A DNA stretch of 64,000 nt. Source: Rhodobacter calidifons (lineage in GTDB: Bacteria; Pseudomonadota; Alphaproteobacteria; Rhodobacterales; Rhodobacteraceae). The translations under genes and the position numbers were made by a program. Where the stretch lies: contig NZ_JAANHS010000004.1 in NCBI RefSeq assembly GCF_011174775.1, positions 62,001 through 126,000 of the forward strand. Direction: 5' to 3'. The notes beneath the pieces were generated by a model. It worked only from the letters and a program-made list of their open reading frames with translations. It had not been told where the DNA came from and made no database searches. Below are positions 10,183-18,090 of this stretch, one piece after another. Each line of letters begins with the position of its first letter. The stretch's first letter is position 1.

Positions 10183-10524
10183 ATGCAATTGCAGACTCAG
10201 ACCAGACCCAAGGTGATTGCCGTGTCCGTGATCGACGACCGGATCGATGCCGCCACCGCGATCCAGTTCAAGGAACGGATGCGGGATGCCACGCGCGACG
10301 GTCCGATGCGCGTGGTGCTGGATCTGGCGCGGGTGCAATTCCTCGATTCCTCCGGCCTCGGCGCCATTGTCGCGGTGAAGAAACTGCTCGGCCCCGACCG
10401 CGTGCTGGAGCTTGCCGGTCTGACGCCCACGGTGGAAAAGGTCTTCCGCCTGACCCGGATGGACAGCATCTTCACGATCCATCCGAACGTTGATGCCGCC
10501 GTGGCCTATGCCGCAAGTGCCTGA
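10183..10524 (+). CDS. STAS-domain anti-sigma factor antagonist (SpoIIAA/RsbV type)
   Basis: A 113-residue single-domain STAS protein. The switch motif FLDSSGLGAIVAVKK carries the phosphorylatable serine (Ser56/Ser57) of SpoIIAA/RsbV proteins. Its partner is very likely the histidine-kinase-like anti-sigma factor encoded immediately downstream with a 17-bp overlap. In known systems the kinase phosphorylates this serine and dephosphorylated antagonist sequesters the kinase. AAAGGGG precedes ATG 10183. No PP2C phosphatase or sigma factor gene is adjacent, so the output of this switch is not visible here. Confidence 0.9.
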   Translation: MQLQTQTRPKVIAVSVIDDRIDAATAIQFKERMRDATRDGPMRVVLDLARVQFLDSSGLGAIVAVKKLLGPDRVLELAGLTPTVEKVFRLTRMDSIFTIHPNVDAAVAYAASA

Positions 10525-10957
10525 CCGGACCGACAGGCCTCCAGAGCTGTATCTGGCGTTCCGGGCCGATCCGGCATCCATCCGCCGGTCGCTGGCCGGA
10601 ATGCTGGTCTGTCCGCCCCTGTCCGCGCTGCGGGAAGACGCCCGGGGCTCGGCGGAGGTGGTTCTGGCCGAGGCCCTGAACAACGTGGCAGAACATGCCT
10701 ATGGTGAAGCGGGAGGGCAGGTCGAGGTCACCCTGCGGCAAGAAACGGCCGGGATCCGCTGTCTGATCGTCGATGCGGGACGCGCCATGCCGGGCGGGAC
10801 CCTGCCGGAAGGGCGACTGCCACCTGACAGGGGTCCGGCCCTACAGGACCTTCCCGAAGGCGGTTTCGGCTGGCACCTCATCCGGTCGCTCTGCACGGAT
10901 CTGTCCTACAGCCGCATTGCGGACAGGAATCATCTGACCTTCCTGCTGCCGTCCTAG
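10508..10957 (+). CDS. RsbW/SpoIIAB-like serine kinase anti-sigma factor
   Basis: A ~149-residue GHKL-fold ATPase. It shows an N-box (LAEALNNVAEHAYGE), a G1-type motif (IVDAGRAMP, with glycine and alanine around the Asp) and a G2-type motif (GGFGWHLIRSL). This arrangement is typical of anti-sigma regulatory factors that phosphorylate a STAS partner. The ATG at 10508 overlaps the end of the STAS gene and has no clear Shine-Dalgarno, so translational coupling is likely; an earlier in-frame ATG at 10490 is possible. The target (sigma factor or other regulator) is unknown. Confidence 0.87.
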   Translation: MPQVPDRTDRPPELYLAFRADPASIRRSLAGMLVCPPLSALREDARGSAEVVLAEALNNVAEHAYGEAGGQVEVTLRQETAGIRCLIVDAGRAMPGGTLPEGRLPPDRGPALQDLPEGGFGWHLIRSLCTDLSYSRIADRNHLTFLLPS

Positions 10958-11615
10958 GGCGCGCATCCCGCGCCAGACCGGCAGACCCGCGTCGCGGCGC
11001 GACCGGGATCGACGGGAAACGGTCAAATCCGTGCGCGTCGGCCGACACCGCGCCGCAGCCATCGTTGCGGGGTCTCGGGATCGGAAACTGGCGCCCGAGG
11101 TGTCTGCGGCCCGCGACCGGCCCGCGCCCGCTTGCTACGGACCCGCACTGCGGCCCGCGACCGGCAACAGCGATGGCCTCTCGCCCGGCGCCAAAGGATC
11201 GGATCGCGCCGCAAGGCCCGAACGGGTCGGGTCGGCACCCACGTCGCGGCCAGACCGCCCACCGTACCCCGCGGAAGGCCGCAGCGTTCGGCAGGAAGCC
11301 TTTCCGAGACCTTCCCCGCTTGCGTCCTGATCCCGTCTGGACGACGACGACGTCTCCGGGGAATATCTGCCGCGCTCCAGCCGGGCCGCACCTTCGCCGC
11401 CAGACCGGGCGTGCAGCGCCTGCTGGGGCAAGGCGGGCCCGTATCGTGCTGCGAGCAGGCATCCCCTTGGCTTTCCGCAGCGCCCGACCTAGGGTTCGGG
11501 GCGCTGGCCGTTCCAACCGGACAACGGCAGCGCGGCGATCCGAACAGGGAGACATCATCTTGACAGATTGCGCGACCCTCCGATCCGCCTGTCCCGGCCG
11601 GCAAGGACGCGCGGC
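10958..11615. other. 658-bp gap with no supported gene
   Basis: This lies between the anti-sigma gene and the gamma-glutamyltransferase gene. Several long frames are open on both strands, but all translate to arginine/proline/glycine/alanine-rich sequence with no family motif and no coding-like third-position pattern. A TTGACA hexamer at 11569-11574 could be the -35 of a promoter for the next gene, but no convincing -10 follows. No tRNA, repeat or strong hairpin stood out. Confidence 0.5.
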
Positions 11616-11618
11616 GTG

Positions 11619-13193
11619 ATGCGCGACCTGCACCTGCCCGGCCGATCCGCCGTCTATGCCCGCAACGGCCTCTGCGCCACTTCACACCCCATCGCGGCGC
11701 AGGTGGCGATCGAGGTCCTGAAATCCGGCGGCAACGCGGTTGACGCGGCCATCGCCGGCGCCCTGGTCCTGGGAATTGCCGAACCGCAGATGACCGGGAT
11801 CGGCGGCGACTGCTTCGTCCTGCTGAAACCCGCGGGAACCGAAGAGATCATCGCCCTGAACGGCTCGGGCCGGTCGCCGCGCGGGCTGCATGCCGCGGAC
11901 CTCCGGGCACGGGGCCTGACCGCGATGCCGGTCCAGTCCGTCGAGGCGGTGACCCTTCCCGGCGCGATCGATGCCTTCTGCCGGTTGAACGCCGATTACG
12001 GGCTGAAATCCCTGGCCGAGGTCCTGGCCCCCGCGATCCGCTATGCCGAGGAAGGCATCCCCGTCGCGCCCCGCGTCGCCTTCGACTGGGCCGAGGACCT
12101 GCCCTGCCTGCGCGGTGCCGCGCGCGATTTCTACACGCTGGACGGGAAGGCTCCCGCCGTCGGCCAGGTCTTCCGCGCCCCCGGCCAGGCCGAGGTCCTG
12201 CGCCGCGTCGCACGGCAAGGTCGCGCCGGGTTCTACGAGGGCGAGGTGGCCGAGGACATGATCGCCTCGCTGCGCGCGCTGGGTGGCACGCATACGCTGG
12301 ACGACCTGGCCGCCACCGCCTGCGACTACACCGTCCCCGTATCCGGCACCTACCGTGGGATCGACCTGGTCGAACACCCGCCGAACGGCCAGGGCGCGAC
12401 TGCCATCCTGCTGCTGAACATCCTCCGCCACTTCGACCTTGCCGCGATGGACCCCCTCGGCAGCCAGCGCGCCCATATCGAGGCCGAGGCGACGAAGCTG
12501 GCCTACGACGCGCGCAACCGCTTCATCGCCGACCCCGACCACACCACGCGGCTTGACCACATGCTGTCGCCGGACACGGCGGCGAAGCTGGCCGCGCTGA
12601 TCGACCCCGGGCGTGCCATGCCCGCCGCCGCACCGCTGACCGAGGCGATCCACCGCGACACGGTCTATATCACCGTGGTCGACCGCGACCGGATGGCGGT
12701 CTCGCTGATCTACTCGATCTTCTGGGGCTTCGGCTCCGGCCTCGCCTCCTCGAAGTTCGGCATCAACTTCCAGAACCGCGGCGCCGGATTCTCGCTGGTC
12801 GAAGGCCACCCGAACGAGGCCGGGCCGGCCAAGCGGCCGATGCACACGATCATCCCCGGCATGATCCGGCAGAATGGCCGCGTCCTGATGCCCTTCGGCG
12901 TGATGGGCGGGGCCTACCAGCCCTGCGGCCATGCGCGCCTGGTCACCAACCTCGTCGACTACGGGCTCGACCTGCAAGAGGCGATGGATGCCCCGCGCTG
13001 CTTCTCGGGCCCCGACGGGATGGAGGTCGAACGCGGCTATTCCGACAAGGTCCGGGCCGAGCTGGCCGAGTTGGGTCATGCCGTCGTGATCCCGAAGACC
13101 CCGCTTGGCGGATCGCAGGCGATCCGCATCGACGGCGACATCCTGGTCGGCGCTTCGGACCCCAGAAAGGACGGCTGCGCCCTTGGCTACTGA
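11619..13193 (+). CDS. Gamma-glutamyltransferase (YwrD-like subfamily)
   Basis: A 524-residue Ntn-hydrolase precursor that self-cleaves into two subunits and hydrolyses or transfers gamma-glutamyl groups from glutathione-type compounds. The N-terminus (HPIAAQVAIEVLKSGGNAVDAAIA) and EPQMTGIGGDCFVLL are family signatures. The nucleophile is Thr348 in HRDTVYITVVDRDRMAVSLI; canonical enzymes have T-T-H here, while T-V-Y resembles the shorter YwrD-like group. No signal peptide is visible, so it is probably cytoplasmic. ATG 11619 is chosen; GTG 11616 has better spacing from AAGGA. The next gene starts inside its last codons. Confidence 0.88.
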   Translation: MRDLHLPGRSAVYARNGLCATSHPIAAQVAIEVLKSGGNAVDAAIAGALVLGIAEPQMTGIGGDCFVLLKPAGTEEIIALNGSGRSPRGLHAADLRARGLTAMPVQSVEAVTLPGAIDAFCRLNADYGLKSLAEVLAPAIRYAEEGIPVAPRVAFDWAEDLPCLRGAARDFYTLDGKAPAVGQVFRAPGQAEVLRRVARQGRAGFYEGEVAEDMIASLRALGGTHTLDDLAATACDYTVPVSGTYRGIDLVEHPPNGQGATAILLLNILRHFDLAAMDPLGSQRAHIEAEATKLAYDARNRFIADPDHTTRLDHMLSPDTAAKLAALIDPGRAMPAAAPLTEAIHRDTVYITVVDRDRMAVSLIYSIFWGFGSGLASSKFGINFQNRGAGFSLVEGHPNEAGPAKRPMHTIIPGMIRQNGRVLMPFGVMGGAYQPCGHARLVTNLVDYGLDLQEAMDAPRCFSGPDGMEVERGYSDKVRAELAELGHAVVIPKTPLGGSQAIRIDGDILVGASDPRKDGCALGY

Positions 13194-13647
13194 GATCGAC
13201 CGCCCCGCGATCACCGCCGCGATCCGCGCCCTGACCCAGGGCGAGACGGACACCGTCGCGCTCATGGCCACCGTCGTCTGCGAGATCCACCACGCGCATC
13301 CCTTCTGCGACTGGACCGGCTTCTACCGCGTCACCGGCCCCGAGATGCTTAAGATCGGTCCCTACCAGGGCAGCCACGGCTGCCTCGTGATCCCGTTCAG
13401 CCGCGGGGTCTGCGGGGCCGCCGCGCGCACGGGGCAGGTCCAGAACGTCCCCGATGTCGATGCCTTCCCGGACCATATCGCCTGCTCTTCCAGCACCCGC
13501 TCGGAACTCGTCCTGCCGGTCTGGAACGGCGAAGGCACTCTCCTCGGCGTCCTCGACCTCGACAGCAACACCCCTGCTGCCTTCACCAGGGCCGATGAAG
13601 ACTGGCTGGTCCCCCTCCTCGCCGAAGTCTTCCGCGACGCATACTGA
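13183..13647 (+). CDS. msrC: Free methionine-R-sulfoxide reductase (GAF domain)
   Basis: A 154-residue GAF-domain enzyme that reduces free methionine-R-sulfoxide. All three family cysteines are present in the expected contexts: GSHGCLVIP, SRGVCGAAARTG and HIACSSSTRSE. The GVLDLDSN segment closes the GAF core. The best start is TTG at 13183, 11 bp inside the gamma-glutamyltransferase gene and after AAAGGA; no ATG fits the N-terminus. Overlap suggests co-translation with that gene. Both genes deal with thiol or sulfur compounds, and homocysteine S-methyltransferase follows. Confidence 0.9.
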   Translation: MATEIDRPAITAAIRALTQGETDTVALMATVVCEIHHAHPFCDWTGFYRVTGPEMLKIGPYQGSHGCLVIPFSRGVCGAAARTGQVQNVPDVDAFPDHIACSSSTRSELVLPVWNGEGTLLGVLDLDSNTPAAFTRADEDWLVPLLAEVFRDAY

Positions 13648-13697
13648 CAATTCGGCTCAAATTGTGCTTTCCCTTCTCCAGATATTCCACGGCAGGT

Positions 13698-13720
13698 CCG
13701 GAGGGTGTGAAACCCTCCGG
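13698..13720. terminator. Hairpin between msrC and homocysteine S-methyltransferase
   Basis: A perfect 9-bp stem, CCGGAGGGT / ACCCTCCGG, with a five-base loop lies 50 bp after msrC and 33 bp before the next start. It has no T-tract. It may be a terminator for the upstream pair or a leader structure for the methyltransferase. Its outer arms (CCGGAG/CTCCGG) match those of the hairpin after hemN. Confidence 0.55.
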
Positions 13721-13752
13721 GGTCGGCCCGGGGTACGACGACAGGACGGACG

Positions 13753-14643
13753 ATGACCGAGATCACCCTTCTCGACGGCGGCATGGGCCAGGAACTGATC
13801 GCCCGCGCGGGCAGCGACCCCGGACCGCTCTGGGCGACGCGGGTGATGATCGACCACCCCGGCCTGGTCCGCGCCATCCATGAGGATTACTTCGCCGCGG
13901 GCGCCAGCCTCGCCACGACGAACACCTACAACATCCTGCATGACCGCCTGATCCCGCAGGGCCTCGACCACCTCTTCCACGCGCTGCACCTCCGCGCCCT
14001 GGCCGAGGCGCACGAGGCCCGCGCCGCCGCCGGACGCGGGTTGATCGCGGGTTCCATGGGCCCCCTGGGCGAAAGCTACCGCCCCGACCTGACCCCGCCG
14101 GTCGAGGTCTCGACCGCGCTTTATGCCGAAAAGGCGCGCCTGCTTGCCCCGCATGTCGATCTGATCCTGATCGAGACGATCTCCTCCCTCGACCTTGCGC
14201 GCGGGGCGCTGAAGGGCGCCCGCACCACCGACCGTCCGGTCTGGCTTTCGGTCTCGGTCCAGGATCGGGACGGCACGAAACTCCGCTCGGGTGAACCCGT
14301 CGCCGCCCTGGCCGAAGTCCTGGCCGAGACGCCTGCCGACGCGGTCCTCGCCAACTGTTCGATGCCCGAGGCGATGGCGGCGGCGCTTGCCGAACTGAGC
14401 CCCCTCGGCCTGCCCTTCGGCGCCTATGCCAACGGGTTTTCCGAGATCACCCCCCACACCCATGGCACCTCTGCCCCCGAATACTGCGCCCGCCACGACC
14501 TGACGCCCGAACGCTATGCCGATTTCGCCCTGGGCTGGGTCGCGCAGGGGGCCAGGCTGATCGGCGGCTGCTGCGAGGTGGGGCCGGCCCATATCCGCCA
14601 CCTCCATGCCCGCCTGCTGTCCGAAGGCCACACGGTTGCATAA
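13753..14643 (+). CDS. Homocysteine S-methyltransferase family protein
   Basis: A 296-residue zinc-dependent methyltransferase of the MmuM/BHMT family, which moves a methyl group from S-methylmethionine, betaine or a similar donor to homocysteine to make methionine. It has the TIM-barrel start ITLLDGGMGQELI, then NTYNILHDRL. The zinc-ligand cysteines are in VLANCSMPEA and LIGGCCEVGPAHI. Length and zinc motif are normal. The donor cannot be read from sequence. An RluA-type gene overlaps its 3' end. Confidence 0.9.
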   Translation: MTEITLLDGGMGQELIARAGSDPGPLWATRVMIDHPGLVRAIHEDYFAAGASLATTNTYNILHDRLIPQGLDHLFHALHLRALAEAHEARAAAGRGLIAGSMGPLGESYRPDLTPPVEVSTALYAEKARLLAPHVDLILIETISSLDLARGALKGARTTDRPVWLSVSVQDRDGTKLRSGEPVAALAEVLAETPADAVLANCSMPEAMAAALAELSPLGLPFGAYANGFSEITPHTHGTSAPEYCARHDLTPERYADFALGWVAQGARLIGGCCEVGPAHIRHLHARLLSEGHTVA

Positions 14644-15304
14644 GCCCTCGCTCATCCCGGATTTCGCCTACGACCCGCCGACCGGGCCGCTGTCGATCCT
14701 GCACGAGGACGACGCGATCATCGTCCTCTACAAGCCCGCGGGCCTTCTGACGGTGCCGGGAAAGCTGGCGAACCGGCAGGACTGCCTGATCAGCCGTCTG
14801 CAAGCCGCCCGCTGGGACGCGCTGACCGTGCACCGGCTGGACTGCGACACCAGCGGCGTCATCATCTTTGCCCGCACCAAACAGGCCCAGGGCTTCCTGG
14901 GGCAGGAGTTCGAGCAGCGCCGGGCGGAAAAGACCTATATCGCCCGCCTGAAGGGGCGGCTGGAGACGGACAACGGCACGGTGGACCTGCCCATCGGCAG
15001 CGACTGGGACTACCGGCCCCGCCAGAAGGTCGATCCCGAGCACGGCCGCCCCGCCGTCACCGACTGGCAGGTCCTTGACCGTGCGGGCGACGAAACCCGG
15101 GTCCGCCTGACCCCGCATACCGGGCGCAGCCATCAGCTGCGCGTCCACATGCTGGCGCTTGGCCATCCGATCCTCGGCGACCAGATCTATGCTCCTGAAA
15201 CGCGGGCAGACCATGGCCGGCTGATGCTGCATGCCGAAAGCCTGTCGCTGCACCACCCCACGACCGGCAAGCGGGTCAGCTTCTTCGCCCCCGCGCCCTT
15301 CTGA
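14636..15304 (+). CDS. RluA-family pseudouridine synthase
   Basis: A ~222-residue enzyme that isomerises uridine to pseudouridine in rRNA or tRNA. The catalytic aspartate is in VHRLDCDTSGVIIFARTK (RluA motif HRLD.DTSG). The family end motifs are present: RLTPHTGRSHQLRVHMLALG and HPILGDQIY. There is no S4 domain. The likely start is TTG 14636, overlapping the stop of the methyltransferase gene; an ATG at 14606 is deeper inside that gene. The closest match is the RluA (23S U746 / tRNA U32) group; exact target not determined. Confidence 0.88.
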   Translation: MHKPSLIPDFAYDPPTGPLSILHEDDAIIVLYKPAGLLTVPGKLANRQDCLISRLQAARWDALTVHRLDCDTSGVIIFARTKQAQGFLGQEFEQRRAEKTYIARLKGRLETDNGTVDLPIGSDWDYRPRQKVDPEHGRPAVTDWQVLDRAGDETRVRLTPHTGRSHQLRVHMLALGHPILGDQIYAPETRADHGRLMLHAESLSLHHPTTGKRVSFFAPAPF

Positions 15305-15365
15305 GATTTGCAGATCCTTCACACTTCTGGTGTTTGACTGGTGGAAACGCCTGTCCGGGGGCCGG

Positions 15366-16988
15366 ATGCTGTCGACGATCTTCAACTTCCGCTATGCCCT
15401 GATCACCTGGCCGGCGATCCTGATCGCCGTCGCCGTCGGGCTGATGCTGGCCTTCCCCGGCCAGACCTGGTGGCTTCTGCCCCTTGCGATCCTCTGCGCC
15501 GGTTCGGTCCTGATCGGCCTCAGCGACCTGCGTCAGACGCGCCACACCGTTCTGCGCAACTATCCCGTCGCCGCCCATCTGCGATTCCTGCTGGAATCGA
15601 TCCGGCCCGAGATGCGGCAGTATTTCTTCGAGGGCGACAAGGACGGCACCCCCTTCCCGCGCGACAAGCGCGCCATCGTCTACCAGCGCGCCAAGCGCGA
15701 TCTCGACAAGCGGCCCTTCGGCACGCAGTACGACGTCTATGAAGAACAGTACGAATGGCTGCACCATTCCATCGCGCCCACCGCCCCCCTGCCGCACGAG
15801 GCGCTGCGCACCCTGGTCGGGGCCGGCACGGCGCAGCCCTATTCCGCAAGCCTGCTGAACATCTCGGCCATGAGCTATGGCTCGCTTTCGGCCAACGCGA
15901 TCCGCGCCCTGAACCGGGGGGCGAAGGCGGGCGGCTTCTTCCACGACACCGGCGAAGGCGGCGTCTCGCCCTATCACCGCGAATTCGGCGGCGACCTGGT
16001 GTGGGAGCTTGGCTCGGGCTATTTCTGCGCCCGCACCCCTGACGGCCGTTTCGACCCGGCGCGGTTCGCCGATGTGGCAGCCGATCCGCAGATCCGGATG
16101 GTGGAACTGAAACTCAGCCAGGGCGCCAAGCCCGGCCATGGCGGCGTGCTGCCCGCCGCAAAGGTCACCGAGGAAATCGCCGCGATCCGCGGCATCCCGA
16201 TGGGACAGGACTGCATCTCTCCCGCGCATCATTCGGCCTTCTCCACCCCTGCGGGCCTGCTGGAATTCATCGCGCAGATGCGTGATCTCTCGGGCGGGAA
16301 ACCGGCGGGCTTCAAGCTGTGCATCGGCCACCCTTGGGAGTTCATGGCAATCTGCAAGGCGATGCTGGCGACCGGCATCACCCCCGATTTCATCGTGGTG
16401 GACGGCAAGGAGGGCGGCACCGGCGCCGCGCCGCTGGAGTTCATGGATCATGTCGGCATGCCGCTGCGCGACGGTCTGTCCTTTGTCCACAACGCGCTGG
16501 TGGGCATCGGGGTGCGCGACAGGGTGCGGATCGGGGCCTCGGGCAAGATCACCTCGGCCTTCGACATGGCCCGGGTGATGGCGCTGGGAGCCGACTGGTG
16601 CAATGCCGCGCGCGGCTTCATGTTCGCGGTCGGCTGCATCCAGGCGCAGTCCTGCCATACCGGCGCCTGCCCGACCGGGGTTGCCACCCAGGACCCGCTG
16701 CGCCAGCGCGCGATCCATGTCCCGGACAAGGCCGAACGGGTGGCAAGCTTCCACCGCAACACGCTGCATGCCCTGGCCGAGCTTGTGGCTGCGGCGGGCT
16801 TGTCGCATCCCTCCGAACTGCGCCCGCACCATTTCCTGCGCCGCGCCTCGTCGGACAAGGTGATCTCGCTGGCCGAACAGTACGAACAGATCGCCCCCGG
16901 CCAGCTTGCCGCCGATCCGGCCTCCTCTCCGCGCTTTGCCGAGGCCTGGGCGCTGTCACGCGCCGACAGTTTCAGGCGCGCGGAATAG
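15366..16988 (+). CDS. FMN-binding glutamate synthase family protein
   Basis: A 540-residue protein. Two hydrophobic segments (residues ~8-55) are followed by a TIM-barrel related to the central/FMN domain of glutamate synthase (GltS-like, IPR002932). Seen are NISAMSYGSLSANAIRALNRGA, GEGGVSPYH, a lysine-rich KLSQGAKPGHGGVLP, and VDGKEGGTGAAPLEF. Cysteines in CIQAQSCHTGACPTGVATQ lie where GltS binds its 3Fe-4S cluster. It lacks the amidotransferase domain, so glutamine-dependent activity is not expected; the physiological reaction of this family is unknown. Confidence 0.88.
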   Translation: MLSTIFNFRYALITWPAILIAVAVGLMLAFPGQTWWLLPLAILCAGSVLIGLSDLRQTRHTVLRNYPVAAHLRFLLESIRPEMRQYFFEGDKDGTPFPRDKRAIVYQRAKRDLDKRPFGTQYDVYEEQYEWLHHSIAPTAPLPHEALRTLVGAGTAQPYSASLLNISAMSYGSLSANAIRALNRGAKAGGFFHDTGEGGVSPYHREFGGDLVWELGSGYFCARTPDGRFDPARFADVAADPQIRMVELKLSQGAKPGHGGVLPAAKVTEEIAAIRGIPMGQDCISPAHHSAFSTPAGLLEFIAQMRDLSGGKPAGFKLCIGHPWEFMAICKAMLATGITPDFIVVDGKEGGTGAAPLEFMDHVGMPLRDGLSFVHNALVGIGVRDRVRIGASGKITSAFDMARVMALGADWCNAARGFMFAVGCIQAQSCHTGACPTGVATQDPLRQRAIHVPDKAERVASFHRNTLHALAELVAAAGLSHPSELRPHHFLRRASSDKVISLAEQYEQIAPGQLAADPASSPRFAEAWALSRADSFRRAE

Positions 16989-17288
16989 TCGCCGGAAGTC
17001 GGGCAGCCCGCCGGTCCGCGGCAAGGCCGGCCCATGTTCCGTCGTTCCAGATGCGGGTATCGCCGTGACGGCTCCGGCCGTCCGGCACGATGGAAGTCGC
17101 CGTCAGTCCGGCGGGACGGACCAAACGGCAAGGAAGGTCACGGTGCAGACAGCCCACTCCGGCCCGGGCCGCACGGCGGATCGGCTTGAACCGATCCTCA
17201 AGGCAGCTTGCCCGCAGCAAAGACATTGTTCAGCGCCCGGGCAGGACGCCCCGCAGAAACAGGTCCGGGCACCGCGGTGCGGGTCAGG
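16989..17288. other. 300-bp gap with no supported gene
   Basis: This lies between the glutamate-synthase-like gene and fnrL, whose stops converge. Short frames have no family match. I see no strong terminator hairpin. Confidence 0.45.
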
Positions 17289-18035
17289 TCAGACCAGAAT
17301 CCCGCCATCGCTGTCGTCGCCGGCTTCTTCCATCAGCCGGTCGATGTCGGCAATCATGACCCTGCGGTTGCCTTCCAGACTGATCACGCCGTCACGCTTC
17401 AGGGCGCTGATCTGGCGACTGACCGTCTCCAGCGTCAGACCAAGGTAATCGGCCATTTCCTCGCGGGTCAGCGGCAGATCCACGGACAGGGCGACGGGCG
17501 TCCGCTTCCGTTGCAAGGCGGCATCGCGCCGGGCGATGATCGCGATCAGCGAGGCGATCTTCTCGCGCGCGGTCTTGCGGCCAAGCAGCAGCATCCATTC
17601 CCGCGCGGCGTCCAGTTCGTCCAGCGTCATCTCCAGCAGCCGCTGGGCGATATGGGGGGTGGAGAGCATCATCTCCTCGAAAGGCTTCTTGCGGAAGCAG
17701 CACATCACCAGGTCGGTTGTCGCGGTGACGTCGAAGGCGGCGGTGGCGCGGCCGGGGCGTCCGACGAAATCGGACGGCAGCAAGAGCCCGACCATCTGCC
17801 GCCGGCCGTCCTCCATCGTCTGGGTCAGCGTGGCGATGCCGCTGACCACCGAGCCCACGAACTCCATCCGGTCGCCCGACCAGATGATCGTCTGACCGGC
17901 CTGGAAGCTGCGGTAGTACTTGATCTGCTCAAGCCGCATCAACTCGTCGGTTTCGCAGCGGGCGCAGACCGCGCGATGCCGGATCGGGCAGTCCCCGCAT
18001 TGGACGTGGACGAAATGGTCCTGCAACGGGGACAC
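17289..18035 (-). CDS. fnrL: Crp/Fnr-family anaerobic regulator FnrL
   Basis: A 248-residue oxygen-responsive regulator. Cysteines at 13, 16, 24 and 27 (VQCGDCPIRHRAVCARC) and Cys112/113 (MCCFRKKPF) fit the [4Fe-4S]-binding set of FNR. The cyclic-nucleotide-like fold is followed by the dimer helix (TLDELDAAREWMLLLGRKTAREK) and a C-terminal HTH (LTREEMADYLGLTLETVSRQISALKRDG). It is very close to Rhodobacter FnrL, which activates haem and photosynthesis genes under low oxygen. The first codon is GTG 18035 with a too-close GAGG; TTG at 18026 has that GAGG at proper spacing, so the start is uncertain. It is divergent from hemN with a shared FNR box. Confidence 0.95.
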   Translation of the reverse strand: MSPLQDHFVHVQCGDCPIRHRAVCARCETDELMRLEQIKYYRSFQAGQTIIWSGDRMEFVGSVVSGIATLTQTMEDGRRQMVGLLLPSDFVGRPGRATAAFDVTATTDLVMCCFRKKPFEEMMLSTPHIAQRLLEMTLDELDAAREWMLLLGRKTAREKIASLIAIIARRDAALQRKRTPVALSVDLPLTREEMADYLGLTLETVSRQISALKRDGVISLEGNRRVMIADIDRLMEEAGDDSDGGILV

Positions 18036-18041
18036 CTCGCG

Positions 18042-18055
18042 TTGATCTGAATCAA
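18042..18055. promoter_or_regulatory. FNR box between fnrL and hemN
   Basis: A perfect TTGAT-N4-ATCAA palindrome (spacer CTGA). Its centre is 42.5 bp before the hemN ATG, as in class II FNR-activated promoters, and only 7 bp before the first possible fnrL start codon, where bound FnrL would more likely hinder transcription or translation start than activate it. Confidence 0.92.
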
Positions 18056-18078
18056 GGATGCCGGAGCGGCACCTGTCC

Positions 18079-18084
18079 TAACCT
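18079..18084 (+). promoter_or_regulatory. Predicted -10 element of hemN
   Basis: TAACCT sits where a class II FnrL promoter needs its -10 hexamer. With the FNR box centred at -41.5, transcription would start at about 18090, one base before the hemN ATG. No Shine-Dalgarno exists upstream of that ATG. Confidence 0.5.
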
Positions 18085-18090
18085 AGTTGC

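Noticed and set aside
10958..11685. Several long frames on both strands between the anti-sigma and gamma-glutamyltransferase genes
   Set aside because: Compositions are Arg/Pro/Gly-rich and no motif or third-position coding pattern is seen. In GC-rich DNA such frames occur by chance.
13648..13752. SAM-responsive riboswitch before the homocysteine methyltransferase
   Set aside because: There is a strong hairpin, but I could not align a SAM-II, SAM/SAH or SAH core or pseudoknot, so I only call a hairpin.
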